Below are positions 15,378-22,068 of a DNA stretch of 27,827 nt, piece by piece (within the stretch, counting starts at the first letter, position 1; every line of letters starts with the position of its first letter). The notes beneath the pieces are model-generated. The model worked only from the letters and a program-made list of their open reading frames with translations, ran no database searches and was not told the origin of the DNA. The stretch is from a virus. Both the position numbers and the translations under genes were made by a program. The stretch covers positions 1-27,827 of IMG/VR virus record IMGVR_UViG_3300035698_006503; one strand, 5' to 3'.

Positions 15378-15397
15378 GTTAGTAAGTACTTACCAAC
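15378..15397. promoter_or_regulatory. Palindrome GTAAGTACTTAC with extended arms (operator candidate)
   Basis: A perfect 12-bp palindrome at 15382-15393, extended by GTT and AAC arms with one mismatched pair. It lies about 110 bases upstream of the rightward promoter and between repeat copies. It could be a dimeric regulator or initiator site. Confidence 0.45.
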
Positions 15398-15446
15398 CAA
15401 ATTCTCCTGCGGAATTAGATTGATCACTAAAGAAGCGCCCCATCAT

Positions 15447-15468
15447 CCCCTTGTGCCCCTTATACCCC
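15447..15468 (+). repeat. TTGTRCCCC-type repeat, forward copy 4
   Basis: CCCCTTGTGCCCCTTATACC plus CC contains two TTRTRCCCC units in tandem. The copy ends about 33 bases before the rightward -35 box, so proteins bound here could contact RNA polymerase. Confidence 0.6.
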
Positions 15469-15501
15469 GGAATTTAAATAGACGTGCCCCTAAAAACCTC
15501 C

Positions 15502-15530
15502 TTGACAACGGGACAGTAGTGCCTTAAAGT
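15502..15530 (+). promoter_or_regulatory. Rightward sigma70 promoter of the early operon
   Basis: A perfect -35 box TTGACA (15502-15507), a 17-base spacer and TAAAGT (15525-15530) as -10. Transcription would start near 15537, just before the GAGGAG ribosome site of the first early gene at 15559. This is the strongest promoter match in the window. Confidence 0.75.
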
Positions 15531-15558
15531 TCAATCACACCTGCGAGGAGACACACCC

Positions 15559-15819
15559 ATGAGCGCCACCGTAACCCGATTAGAGCAGCTACTGTCCCAG
15601 CTATGCGACGCCACAGGCTACCGCCTCGTGCGAACTCAGACCAACTGCGACGAGTGCCTCGCCTCCCGAGCGGAGGTCCGTTCATACTGGGAGGGTCTCG
15701 ACCGTATGAGTGGTTTTCAGTACTACGTCATGCTGCTGCTAGGTGGCCCCTCAGGGCGTCCTCCTCTGGTCCTGCCCACCTACACCTACGAGATTAAGCC
15801 TCCATGCACGGTGAACTAG
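15559..15819 (+). CDS. First early-operon protein, small, function unknown (86 aa)
   Basis: The gene starts at ATG 15559, eight bases after a strong GAGGAG and right behind the early promoter. The 86-residue protein has an N-terminal helix (TRLEQLLSQLCDATGYRL), a single CxxC (C30, C33) and an aromatic/hydrophobic middle (FQYYVMLLLGG), with no signal peptide. Genes in this place in phages often take over host functions soon after entry, which is inference. It overlaps the next gene by 16 bases. No family recognised. Confidence 0.65.
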   Translation: MSATVTRLEQLLSQLCDATGYRLVRTQTNCDECLASRAEVRSYWEGLDRMSGFQYYVMLLLGGPSGRPPLVLPTYTYEIKPPCTVN

Positions 15820-16143
15820 ACCAACTAAAGAAGTCCCTCGAAGCCTTGGGCCGAGAGATAATAACAACCGAGTGCCTAGCCCTGCGGGTAAATAACCTGA
15901 GGGCCGCGACCATCGACACCCCGCACACGGGCCTTACGTGGAGGGCACCCCCTGCTACGAGCCGGTGGATCTCTGACCGTAAAGAGCCCGTGCACATGCA
16001 GGTGCAACGGGGACCACCCGAGCTTAGTGTGTCAGGGATGTAAGAGGTCGGAGTCCGGGCGCCTGGGGTGGTTGGGCAGCAGCGACGAACGTAGACTCCA
16101 AATCATAAAAAACTGCGAGGAACGTAAACGTGAACAAGAATGA
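15804..16143 (+). CDS. Small zinc-binding-type protein, frameshifted
   Basis: From ATG 15804 the frame reads MHGELDQLKKSLEALGREII and runs on to about 15945. Its own frame then ends at 16043 with poor-looking sequence. Another frame continues from about 15955 with SPCTCRCNGDHPSLVCQGCK and ends at 16143 (NCEERKREQE). A single-base deletion in the C run 15948-15952 joins them into a 112-residue protein; two one-base insertions (for example at the G runs near 15930 and 15965) would also work. The Cys pattern CxCxC...CxxC suggests a zinc ribbon. The corrected end overlaps the next gene by 14 bases, like its neighbours. Function unknown; possibly a transcription or nucleic acid-binding regulator. 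Confidence 0.6.
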
Positions 16144-16615
16144 GTTAATGAAAAGGTTTAACGCACTGGTCCGACATGTGGGGTGTACGGACCTCACGCG
16201 CTGCAAGGACTGCGTGGGCTGCGTGGGCTGCTCGGACTGCAAGGACTGCGTGTACTGCGTGGGCTGCTCGGACTGCAAGGACTGCGTGTACTGCGTGGGC
16301 TGCTCGTACTGCTCGGACTGCAAGGACTGCGTGGGCTGCGTGGGCTGCTCGGACTGCAAGGACTGCGTGTACTGCGTGGGCTGCTCGTACTGCATGGGCT
16401 GCTCGGACTGCACGGGCTGCGTGTACTGCGTGGGCTGCTCGGACTGCACGGACTGCACGGACTGCTCGGACTGCAGGTACTGCACGAGCTGCTCGGACTG
16501 CTCGGACTGCATTCTGTGTGTGGAACTTCGGGATGTCCGCGACGGGTACTGGCTACTCAATGAGGAGGTGACTGAGGCCGAGTACTCAGCTGCGGTAAGG
16601 GAGCTCCGGTCATGA
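16130..16615 (+). CDS. Cys-triplet repeat protein: Cys at every third residue over residues 25-130
   Basis: A 161-residue protein from GTG 16130 with GAGGAA nine bases upstream. After a short helical start (NKNELMKRFNALVRHVG) it contains 37 cysteines; from C25 to C130 every third residue is Cys without a break (36 in a row). The intervening pairs are mostly VG, SD, KD, VY and SY. The C-terminus (VELRDVRDGYWLLNEEVTEA) is an ordinary acidic domain. There is no signal peptide, so it should be cytoplasmic and reduced, able to bind many metal ions or form a regular solenoid with stacked thiols. I know similar Cys-triplet phage proteins only as uncharacterised. Frame use is secure: it overlaps both neighbours, and the other two plus frames are only repeat shadows. 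Confidence 0.75.
   Translation: MNKNELMKRFNALVRHVGCTDLTRCKDCVGCVGCSDCKDCVYCVGCSDCKDCVYCVGCSYCSDCKDCVGCVGCSDCKDCVYCVGCSYCMGCSDCTGCVYCVGCSDCTDCTDCSDCRYCTSCSDCSDCILCVELRDVRDGYWLLNEEVTEAEYSAAVRELRS
16202..16512 (+). repeat. Tandem 9-bp codon-triplet repeats within the Cys-triplet gene
   Basis: The DNA is built of 9-base units all starting with TGC: TGCGTGGGC, TGCTCGGAC, TGCAAGGAC, TGCGTGTAC, TGCACGGAC. Longer blocks (for example the units coding VGC-SDC-KDC-VYC) recur several times nearly identically, indicating recent expansion by slippage or recombination. The array leaves all frames free of stops, which explains long spurious ORFs on both strands. Confidence 0.85.
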
Positions 16616-16803
16616 ATGAAACGGTATTATTGACGACCGAAGAGGTGGCCACTGAGCTCCGCGTCAGCATCAAGACCGTGCAGCGATTAGTGCGGGAGGG
16701 CCTGCTCCCCCATTTCAACCTAGGATACCGTACTAAGCGCATCAGCAAAGAGGACCTTGACGCGTTTAAGGCCAAATGTGCGGTGACCCCGTATGGATGT
16801 TAA
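16612..16803 (+). CDS. Excisionase/AlpA-like helix-turn-helix protein (63 aa)
   Basis: A small protein from ATG 16612 overlapping the previous gene by four bases. Residues 6-55 form a MerR-type winged helix of the excisionase (HTH_17) family: LLTTEEVATELRVSIKTVQR, then LVREGLLPHFNLGYRTKR and ISKEDLDAF. Such proteins bind DNA as recombination directionality factors or as transcription regulators of phage genes. No integrase is in the window, so a regulatory role at the control region upstream is at least as likely. The final 10 residues overlap the methyltransferase start. Confidence 0.8.
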   Translation: MNETVLLTTEEVATELRVSIKTVQRLVREGLLPHFNLGYRTKRISKEDLDAFKAKCAVTPYGC

Positions 16804-17464
16804 CCACCTAGACGCCCGTTTGATGCAAGGGGACTACCTCGACCGCATGAGGGAACTCAGGCCCGCCTCAGTAGATATGATCCTCACTGACCCCCCTTAC
16901 GGCATGTCGTTCCTTAGCGGCTATCGCGCAAACTCACACCGCGCGATAGCCAACGACGAGCTGAGCTGGTTAGGTGGTTTTTTCAGGGAGGCGTACCGTG
17001 TGGCCGCGCCAGACACCGCGCATTATTTTTTCTGCAGCTTTCACCACGTGGACCTGTTCAAGCAGGCGTTAGAGGAGTCCTTCAAGCTGAAAAACATACT
17101 TATCTGGGAAAAGAACAACACTTCAATGGGAGACCTAAAGGCCGACTTCGCCCCCAAGTACGAGATGATCCTCTTCGCGCATAAAGGGCGGAGGAGGATA
17201 GAGGGCAAGAGGGATCCCAACGTGATGCGTTTCTCGAAGACTAGGTGTGGGCTTCACCCCACCCAAAAACCCGTGGACTTATGCGAGTACCTCCTCTCCA
17301 AGTTCAGCCTCAGAGGGGACGTGGTTTTAGATCCTTTCATGGGTAGCGGGACTACCGGTGTCGCGTGCATGAACTCCCACCGAAAGTTTATAGGCATTGA
17401 GCTGGACCACACCTACTACGGGACCTGTGTAAACCGAATACTGGAGGCCCAGTCATGCAATTAG
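16793..17464 (+). CDS. DNA adenine-N6/cytosine-N4 methyltransferase
   Basis: A 223-residue orphan methyltransferase. The catalytic motif DPPY is at residues 33-36 and the SAM-binding motif DPFMGSGTTG at 180-189, preceded by HPTQKP (155-160) and followed by FIGIELD. Catalytic motif first and SAM motif last is the beta-class order. No restriction enzyme partner is visible next to it, so it probably modifies phage DNA against host restriction, or affects regulation of phage DNA; the target site cannot be read from sequence. It overlaps genes on both sides by about 10 bases, showing translational coupling in the early operon. Full length for a minimal beta-class enzyme. Confidence 0.9.
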   Translation: MDVNHLDARLMQGDYLDRMRELRPASVDMILTDPPYGMSFLSGYRANSHRAIANDELSWLGGFFREAYRVAAPDTAHYFFCSFHHVDLFKQALEESFKLKNILIWEKNNTSMGDLKADFAPKYEMILFAHKGRRRIEGKRDPNVMRFSKTRCGLHPTQKPVDLCEYLLSKFSLRGDVVLDPFMGSGTTGVACMNSHRKFIGIELDHTYYGTCVNRILEAQSCN

Positions 17465-19845
17465 TCGAACAGCTTAAGGGCGTAGGCCTGGGCGCTTTTC
17501 CCTGCTCACTTGTATGGGACGACGACCGCAACAAATGGCAAAAAAGGCCACTTACGGTCGACGGCGAGTCCTGGCAGGTAACGGCCCGGCGACCCTTGCA
17601 GGACCCTGAAGTCCAGTGGTGCGCGAACCCTACAGTGGGGCTCCCAGTCCCCGAGGGCGTGGTTATACTGGACCTGGACACATACAAACCTGGCTGCACC
17701 ACTCAGATGGCCGAGGCTATCTTGGGCGCCCGCATCGATTGGAACGGGTCTGCACTGCAGCGCACGGTCAGTGGAGGCACACACTACGCATTCAAGGCAC
17801 CCCCTTGGGCTGTAAAGCAGACCGATAACATCGGCGGCCCAGGCAGTGGACTGGACACCCGCGTCGGCGGCAAGGGTTTTATATGCACTGGCCAGGGTTA
17901 CCACCCCCTGGGCCAAGGCGTTGTCAAACTCGCATACCCCGAAACCCTGCCTGAACTGCCGGACGCGTGCCGTGCAGCGCTTGAGCACGTGCAAGTAGTG
18001 CCTGCCGTCCCCGTTGAACTGCCCGATGGCCTCCGCGACACAGCCGTGGTTATGGAGGCACTCGGCCACGTTGACCCGTCCGCCAGAGACGACTGGAGGG
18101 ACGTCGGGTTCGCCCTTAAACACTATTTTCACGACGACGAATACACCGGTTTTGAGCTGTGGGATCGGTGGAGCTCCGGGGAGTTCTGTCCCGAGGGCGT
18201 GCCTCACAGTTATGCGGCAGACACCCAGCGAGATCAATGGGAGAGTTTTCAGGCACAGAAGGCTGGCGCTAGTATCACTATCGGAACGTTGTTTCACAAA
18301 GCCCTCCGGGGCGGGTGGCGTCCGCCCAGTGGCGTCGATGCGTTTAGTGCGTTTAGCACCGACCAGCTGCCTGCGGACGAAGTCGATCGCATACGTGAGA
18401 TGATCGAGGCCGACAGTGGGAACCTCAGCAAGCTGCGGCCCATTCTGGCCGAGATCAGTGCCATAGCCGACCCCCTTATCCGTGAGGGGGCTATCAGCCA
18501 ATTCAAGCAGTCGTTACGTGAGGCCAAACTGTACACGAGTAATCTGGGCAAAGAGATCGACGCCCAGGTCCGTGGCCAGCGCCCTAAAATGCCCGTAGGC
18601 GAAACGCCCACACCGGGCAAGGTTTTGGACGAAGATTCGGAAATGAGCCCCTTGTTGTGGAAACACGTCAAAGGGAAAGACTTGAAGCCCAAAGGAACGA
18701 GCGCTAACTTCAACACCATGATGTCTTGCTATGGCGTGCAGGTTATGTTCGACGAGATACTGAAAGAGGCGACAATAGCCTACCCCAAGCAGCACGGGGG
18801 CGTACTCAAAGACGAGGCAGCGGTGGGGCATATAGAGTCCTTGGCTAACCTCAACGAGTTCCCGACGGCATCAATCAACGCGGGCTTGAGCCAGGCAGCC
18901 CACCAGAACACCGTGAACCCGGTACGTAATTGGATCGAGTCAGCCCCTTGGGATGGCGTTAACCGCGTCGAGGAGTTCATGCGGGCCATAACACTGGCGC
19001 CGGAAGAGGACGCACAGGTGGCGGGCGTGCTTATCCACAAATGGCTGCGCGCGGCGGTGGCCATAGGGTTGGGGTTGGTTCGGAAAATGGAGTACGTTCT
19101 GGTGCTGGTGGACCCCCAAGGCGGGGCGGGTAAGACACGGTTTTTTGCAACACTAGCGCCCCCGGAGCTCATCAAGGACAGCTTGACCCTCGACCTGACG
19201 AACAAAGACAGTATAAAGATCGCGACGTCGTGCTGGTTGGGCGAGCTGGGTGAGTTGGATGGGACGTTCCGTAAGTCCGACCAAGCTAAGCTCAAGGCGT
19301 TCCTGTCGTCCCATGTGGACGAGATGAGGATGCCCTACGGCCGCACCTACAACAAGTACCCCCGGAGAACCGCGTACTTAGCGACGGTCAACACTACCGA
19401 GTTTTTGGTAGATAACACGACCAACCGACGGTTCTGGCCTGTGCGGGTCAAGTCGGTCAATCACCTGCACCAAACTAACATGCAGCAACTGTGGGCTCAA
19501 ATGTACCACGAGGTCAGCCAGGGAGCTACTTGGTACCTGAACGAGGCCGAGTCCGTGCAGCTGGCGCACCACAACGAGGACTTCCGGAGCCACAGCCGGG
19601 TTGTCGAATGCCTGATGGCTAAGCTTCCCAGAGAGGGAGAGCACACCGACCACCGCACCGTGACCGAGATCGTACAAGGCTGTGGTTTTCATGGCGCAAG
19701 TAAAGCCGACCTGAACGAGGCAGCGGCTTGGCTGCGGTCTCAAGGTTTCCGACGCTGTAAGCGGGCAGGGAAGGTGGGGTATCTTATCCCTCCCTCCGCC
19801 GCAGCAGTATTCACCCCTGAAATTATCCAAGGAGCAAAAGCATGA
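17455..19845 (+). CDS. Primase-polymerase with VirE/VapE-type helicase (796 aa)
   Basis: A large replication protein combining several domains. Residues about 10-165 are an archaeo-eukaryotic primase-polymerase domain with catalytic D73xD75 (VVILDLDTYK), SGGTHY (106-111) and LDTRVGGKGF (133-142). Residues about 190-290 resemble a PriCT-type linker domain (DDWRDVGFALKHYF). Residues about 480-720 are a VirE-type P-loop ATPase/helicase: APWDGVNRVEEF, Walker A GGAGKT at 556-561, SCWLGELGELDG as Walker B region, and NTTNRRFWPV. It probably initiates phage DNA synthesis by melting the origin and laying primers. It is coupled to the J-domain gene by an ATGA overlap. It appears complete, without frame changes. 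Confidence 0.92.
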   Translation: MQLVEQLKGVGLGAFPCSLVWDDDRNKWQKRPLTVDGESWQVTARRPLQDPEVQWCANPTVGLPVPEGVVILDLDTYKPGCTTQMAEAILGARIDWNGSALQRTVSGGTHYAFKAPPWAVKQTDNIGGPGSGLDTRVGGKGFICTGQGYHPLGQGVVKLAYPETLPELPDACRAALEHVQVVPAVPVELPDGLRDTAVVMEALGHVDPSARDDWRDVGFALKHYFHDDEYTGFELWDRWSSGEFCPEGVPHSYAADTQRDQWESFQAQKAGASITIGTLFHKALRGGWRPPSGVDAFSAFSTDQLPADEVDRIREMIEADSGNLSKLRPILAEISAIADPLIREGAISQFKQSLREAKLYTSNLGKEIDAQVRGQRPKMPVGETPTPGKVLDEDSEMSPLLWKHVKGKDLKPKGTSANFNTMMSCYGVQVMFDEILKEATIAYPKQHGGVLKDEAAVGHIESLANLNEFPTASINAGLSQAAHQNTVNPVRNWIESAPWDGVNRVEEFMRAITLAPEEDAQVAGVLIHKWLRAAVAIGLGLVRKMEYVLVLVDPQGGAGKTRFFATLAPPELIKDSLTLDLTNKDSIKIATSCWLGELGELDGTFRKSDQAKLKAFLSSHVDEMRMPYGRTYNKYPRRTAYLATVNTTEFLVDNTTNRRFWPVRVKSVNHLHQTNMQQLWAQMYHEVSQGATWYLNEAESVQLAHHNEDFRSHSRVVECLMAKLPREGEHTDHRTVTEIVQGCGFHGASKADLNEAAAWLRSQGFRRCKRAGKVGYLIPPSAAAVFTPEIIQGAKA

Positions 19846-20574
19846 GCCTATATGACACGTTGAACGTAGATCCATACGCCTCGCAGCCTGACATCAAGGC
19901 GGCATACAAGAAAGCAGCACAGAAGAGCCGCCCGGACAGAGGAGGCGACGCGGACCTGTTCCACGAGATACAGGAGGCCTATGAGGTGCTTTCTGACCCA
20001 GACCGCCGCCTCAAGTACGACAACACAGGGGAGACCGGCCAGGCCCCTGGTAAAGAGTTCCAAGCGCATAACACATTGATGGTATTGCTTAGCCAGATAA
20101 TAGCCAACCCCCAGATACCGCCCGGCGGCGTCCTCGAAGAGGCCAAGCGGCTCCTTCACAAACAGAAACGGGAGGGCGCGCACCACATAGCCTCGCAGAC
20201 CCTGGCGGCGGCCCGCACGCAGAAGATCAAGGGGGATTACGAGACGGTAGATGGCTCCGACAATCTGATCGAGGCGCTAACGGAGCAAGAGGCACACAAA
20301 GCCCTTGAGTCCGTGGCTGCAGTAGAGGAGCAACTCGAGATAATTGAAATTATGGTCACTATGCTGGATGCATACAAGTACGTAGGGGTTCGCGCAACAA
20401 AGAGCCGCACTTGACCGAGCCGAAGGCGCCTTGTACCGGCACCGCATGGGTCTGGTTCGACTCACGGATATCCTAAGCCACGTGATCACCCACGGCGTAT
20501 GTGACCGAGAGCAACTAACCCGGTTAGTTCTTGACAGATTACTTGCGGAGCTGGGAGCCCTGGACTACAGTTAA
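19842..20574 (+). CDS. J-domain (DnaJ-like) protein, C-terminal part behind a one-base frameshift
   Basis: Starts at ATG 19842 (ATGA overlap with the helicase stop, AAGGAG upstream). Residues 1-62 are a J domain: SLYDTLNVDPYASQPDIKAA, QEAYEVLSDPDRRLKYD. The invariant HPD is RPD here (R30-P31-D32). The frame stops at 20414, but the next 160 bases remain coding-like in another frame (FAQQRAALDRAEGALYRHRM through LVLDRLLAELGALDYS, stop 20574). Removing one G from GGGG at 20385-20388 yields a 243-residue protein with a long helical C-terminus. Being coupled to the replicative helicase, it may recruit or mimic host DnaJ in replisome loading or unloading. That role is inference. A separate 42-aa gene from ATG 20446 is a less likely alternative. 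Confidence 0.8.
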
Positions 20575-20595
20575 CTTACAAAGAGGAAAGTTAAC

Positions 20596-21081
20596 ATGAA
20601 AATAGAACTTATAGAATCAGTCCGCAGCATGAACGACGACGAGATATACAGCGCGATATACACCGACGCACTTACGGGCCTGTTGAACCGCCGAGCGTTT
20701 GACGCGGACGACCGCCCCTATGTAGGCATCGTCGACCTGGACTCGCTCAAGTACATAAACGACACACTGGGCCACCGCTTCGGGGACCACCAGCTCGTCG
20801 AGCTTGGCAAAGGACTGGTAGAGGCGTTCGGACAGGACAACGTGTACCGTCTCAGTGGCGACGAGTTTGTCGTGAAGTCTGAACACGCAGCCGGTCTCAT
20901 GTGGAAGCTCAGCCAACTACGACAAAGCCTGCCGGGGTTCAGTTTTGGACTAGGCCTCGGCGTCGAGCGCGCAGATGACCGACTCAACGAAGACAAAGCC
21001 CGCCGGGAACGGTCAGGACAGCGGTCTGCTCGCGGCGAGAGGCCTCCGTGGTTCGAGTCGCCCAGGTCTGCTTCTTGTTAA
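20596..21081 (+). CDS. Stand-alone GGDEF-domain protein (possible diguanylate cyclase)
   Basis: A 161-residue protein from ATG 20596 behind AAGAGGAAAGTTAAC. It is almost only a GGDEF domain: TDALTGLLNRRAF (23-35), GIVDLDSLKYINDTLGH (44-60) with metal ligands D47/D49, and the signature SGDEF at 87-91. The inhibitory I-site RxxD is absent (FGQD at 78-81). The C-terminal ADDRLNEDKARRE matches the final helix of the fold, but the stretch between signature and end is shorter than in bacterial enzymes. There is no sensor, transmembrane or EAL domain. S in place of the first G occurs in active enzymes, so synthesis of c-di-GMP is possible; a binding-only or other cyclase role cannot be excluded. It lies just before a sigma factor. 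Confidence 0.85.
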   Translation: MKIELIESVRSMNDDEIYSAIYTDALTGLLNRRAFDADDRPYVGIVDLDSLKYINDTLGHRFGDHQLVELGKGLVEAFGQDNVYRLSGDEFVVKSEHAAGLMWKLSQLRQSLPGFSFGLGLGVERADDRLNEDKARRERSGQRSARGERPPWFESPRSASC

Positions 21082-21221
21082 GCCTGTTCGCCGCTTGTGG
21101 GGTGCTAATGCGGGTAGAGAAACCCGCAAGCGACCTGAACACCTTATTAGTATTTTTAGCCACGTGGGCGCTGTCCGCGTTACTCACTCAATGTATTTTT
21201 GACTACGAACAAATGGTGTAA
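21048..21221 (+). CDS. Small two-helix membrane protein (57 aa)
   Basis: A short frame from GTG 21048 (GAGAGG five bases upstream) to the TAA at 21219-21221, overlapping the end of the GGDEF gene. It encodes two hydrophobic helices: residues about 4-21 (VAQVCFLLSLFAACGVL) and about 32-50 (LLVFLATWALSALLTQCIF), joined by a charged loop MRVEKPASD. The first helix ends in FAAC, which could also be read as a lipobox. The sigma factor gene after it has no clear ribosome site of its own and starts three bases after this stop, which supports real translation here. Holin-like, spanin-like or membrane anchor roles are possible; none is shown. Confidence 0.5.
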   Translation: MVRVAQVCFLLSLFAACGVLMRVEKPASDLNTLLVFLATWALSALLTQCIFDYEQMV

Positions 21222-21223
21222 AT

Positions 21224-21820
21224 ATGTCTTTAAGAGAAAACACAACACTGACTACCTACAAAGCCGAAGTCGGCGCGGTCCCTGTGCCTGACGTGGGGGC
21301 TGAGCTGACACGGCAAGAGCTCATCACCACTAATCTGAAACTGGCGATACACATCGCTAAGAAGTACGCGCGGAACCCAGACGAGCTACTCGACCGCATA
21401 CAAGACGCTAATGTCGGGCTGTGCCGGGCTGCGGACGCATATGACCCATCACGGGGGCCTTTTTGGGCAATCGCAGGCCTGCATATTCGCGCAGCGATAC
21501 GCAACGCCAGGCAAGACTGTCTGGGTAAGTACATTAGGGCTCGCGACGTAGAAGGGCTGCCAAGAAGCAGGGGGTACCTCCCTTCAGACGAGGCGCCCCC
21601 GGACACCCTCCGGTCTCTCTACTCCCTGGCCCCGGAGGACTCACTTAGTTACTCGAGGAGCTTGGAGCAGTTCACTTCACGCCTCAGCCCACGGCAGTAC
21701 GAGGTTATGTCGCTGCGCCTCGTCGGTTATTCGCACAAACAGATAGCAGCGGAGTTGTCCTGCTCACACCAGAACGTACAACAGGTCGAGCGTGAGTCGA
21801 TGAAGAAGGTGCGCTCTTGA
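21224..21820 (+). CDS. Phage RNA polymerase sigma-70-family factor
   Basis: A 198-residue protein with two sigma modules. Residues about 30-97 match region 2: ELITTNLKLAIHIAKKYAR, then ELLDRIQDANVGLCRAADAY and a region 2.3/2.4-like GPFWAIAGLHIRAAIRNA. Residues about 153-198 match region 4: LSPRQYEVMSLRLVGYSHK, then QIAAELSCSHQNVQQVERES, a clear HTH for -35 recognition. Region 3 is short or absent. It would redirect host RNA polymerase to phage promoters, probably late ones, as no phage RNA polymerase is seen here. The end is coupled to the next gene (TTGA overlap). Confidence 0.85.
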   Translation: MSLRENTTLTTYKAEVGAVPVPDVGAELTRQELITTNLKLAIHIAKKYARNPDELLDRIQDANVGLCRAADAYDPSRGPFWAIAGLHIRAAIRNARQDCLGKYIRARDVEGLPRSRGYLPSDEAPPDTLRSLYSLAPEDSLSYSRSLEQFTSRLSPRQYEVMSLRLVGYSHKQIAAELSCSHQNVQQVERESMKKVRS

Positions 21821-22068
21821 ACCACTGCCCAAGGTGCAACAGCACCGAGTCGACGGTTTACATGGGGACCCATACGCAGCAGTGTTTCGACTGCGGACAC
21901 GCAAGGCCGTGGGTCCCTTGTCGACCCACCCCCGCGCGCCGCAGGGTGGCCCCTTCACCGGCGGAGGTGGCAGCTTCACTGGGCGACGGTTTCACTGTAG
22001 GCCAAGCCGAGGCCATAGCTGCGGAAGTATACCAACCACTGCTAGAACTCATTAACTCGAGGACATGA
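21817..22068 (+). CDS. Small zinc-ribbon protein (83 aa)
   Basis: Starts with TTG 21817 overlapping the sigma factor stop. The N-terminus has CPRC (C4, C7) and CFDC (C23, C26), a four-Cys zinc ribbon. An Arg/Pro-rich linker and a C-terminal helix (GQAEAIAAEVYQPLLELINS) follow. The TTG places the Cys pair three residues from the start, the usual arrangement of such phage ribbons. Possible roles are DNA or RNA polymerase binding; coupling to a sigma factor hints at transcription control but that is inference. Confidence 0.65.
   Translation: MNHCPRCNSTESTVYMGTHTQQCFDCGHARPWVPCRPTPARRRVAPSPAEVAASLGDGFTVGQAEAIAAEVYQPLLELINSRT

Larger units (their letters stand above)
15019..15558. other. Non-coding divergent control region, candidate replication origin
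   Basis: About 540 bases separate the leftward late genes from the rightward early operon; no convincing gene is present. The region holds a leftward promoter over a 14-bp palindrome, inverted and direct copies of a TTGTRCCCC-type repeat, an A/T-rich patch at 15214-15250, a 12-bp palindrome, and a strong rightward promoter. A primase-polymerase/helicase gene lies 2 kb downstream. Together these suggest the main regulatory switch and possibly the origin; the origin function is inference. Confidence 0.6.

Noticed and set aside
15019-15558. tRNA or small RNA genes in the control region
   Set aside because: No cloverleaf or strong stem-loop with terminator could be seen by eye; a tRNA or covariance-model scan was not possible.
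16202-16512. Repeat array as a CRISPR
   Set aside because: Units are 9 bases with no spacers and form a coherent coding sequence.
16024-16560. Long minus-strand ORF rich in Gln/Ser/Glu repeats, and two further plus-strand repeat ORFs in the same place
   Set aside because: They arise only because the 9-bp repeat units contain no stop in any frame. The Cys frame alone has a good ribosome site, coupled neighbours and non-repeat ends.
17506-18501. 331-aa minus-strand ORF opposite the primase
   Set aside because: It is antisense to a strongly recognised primase-polymerase with catalytic motifs; composition is that of a shadow frame.
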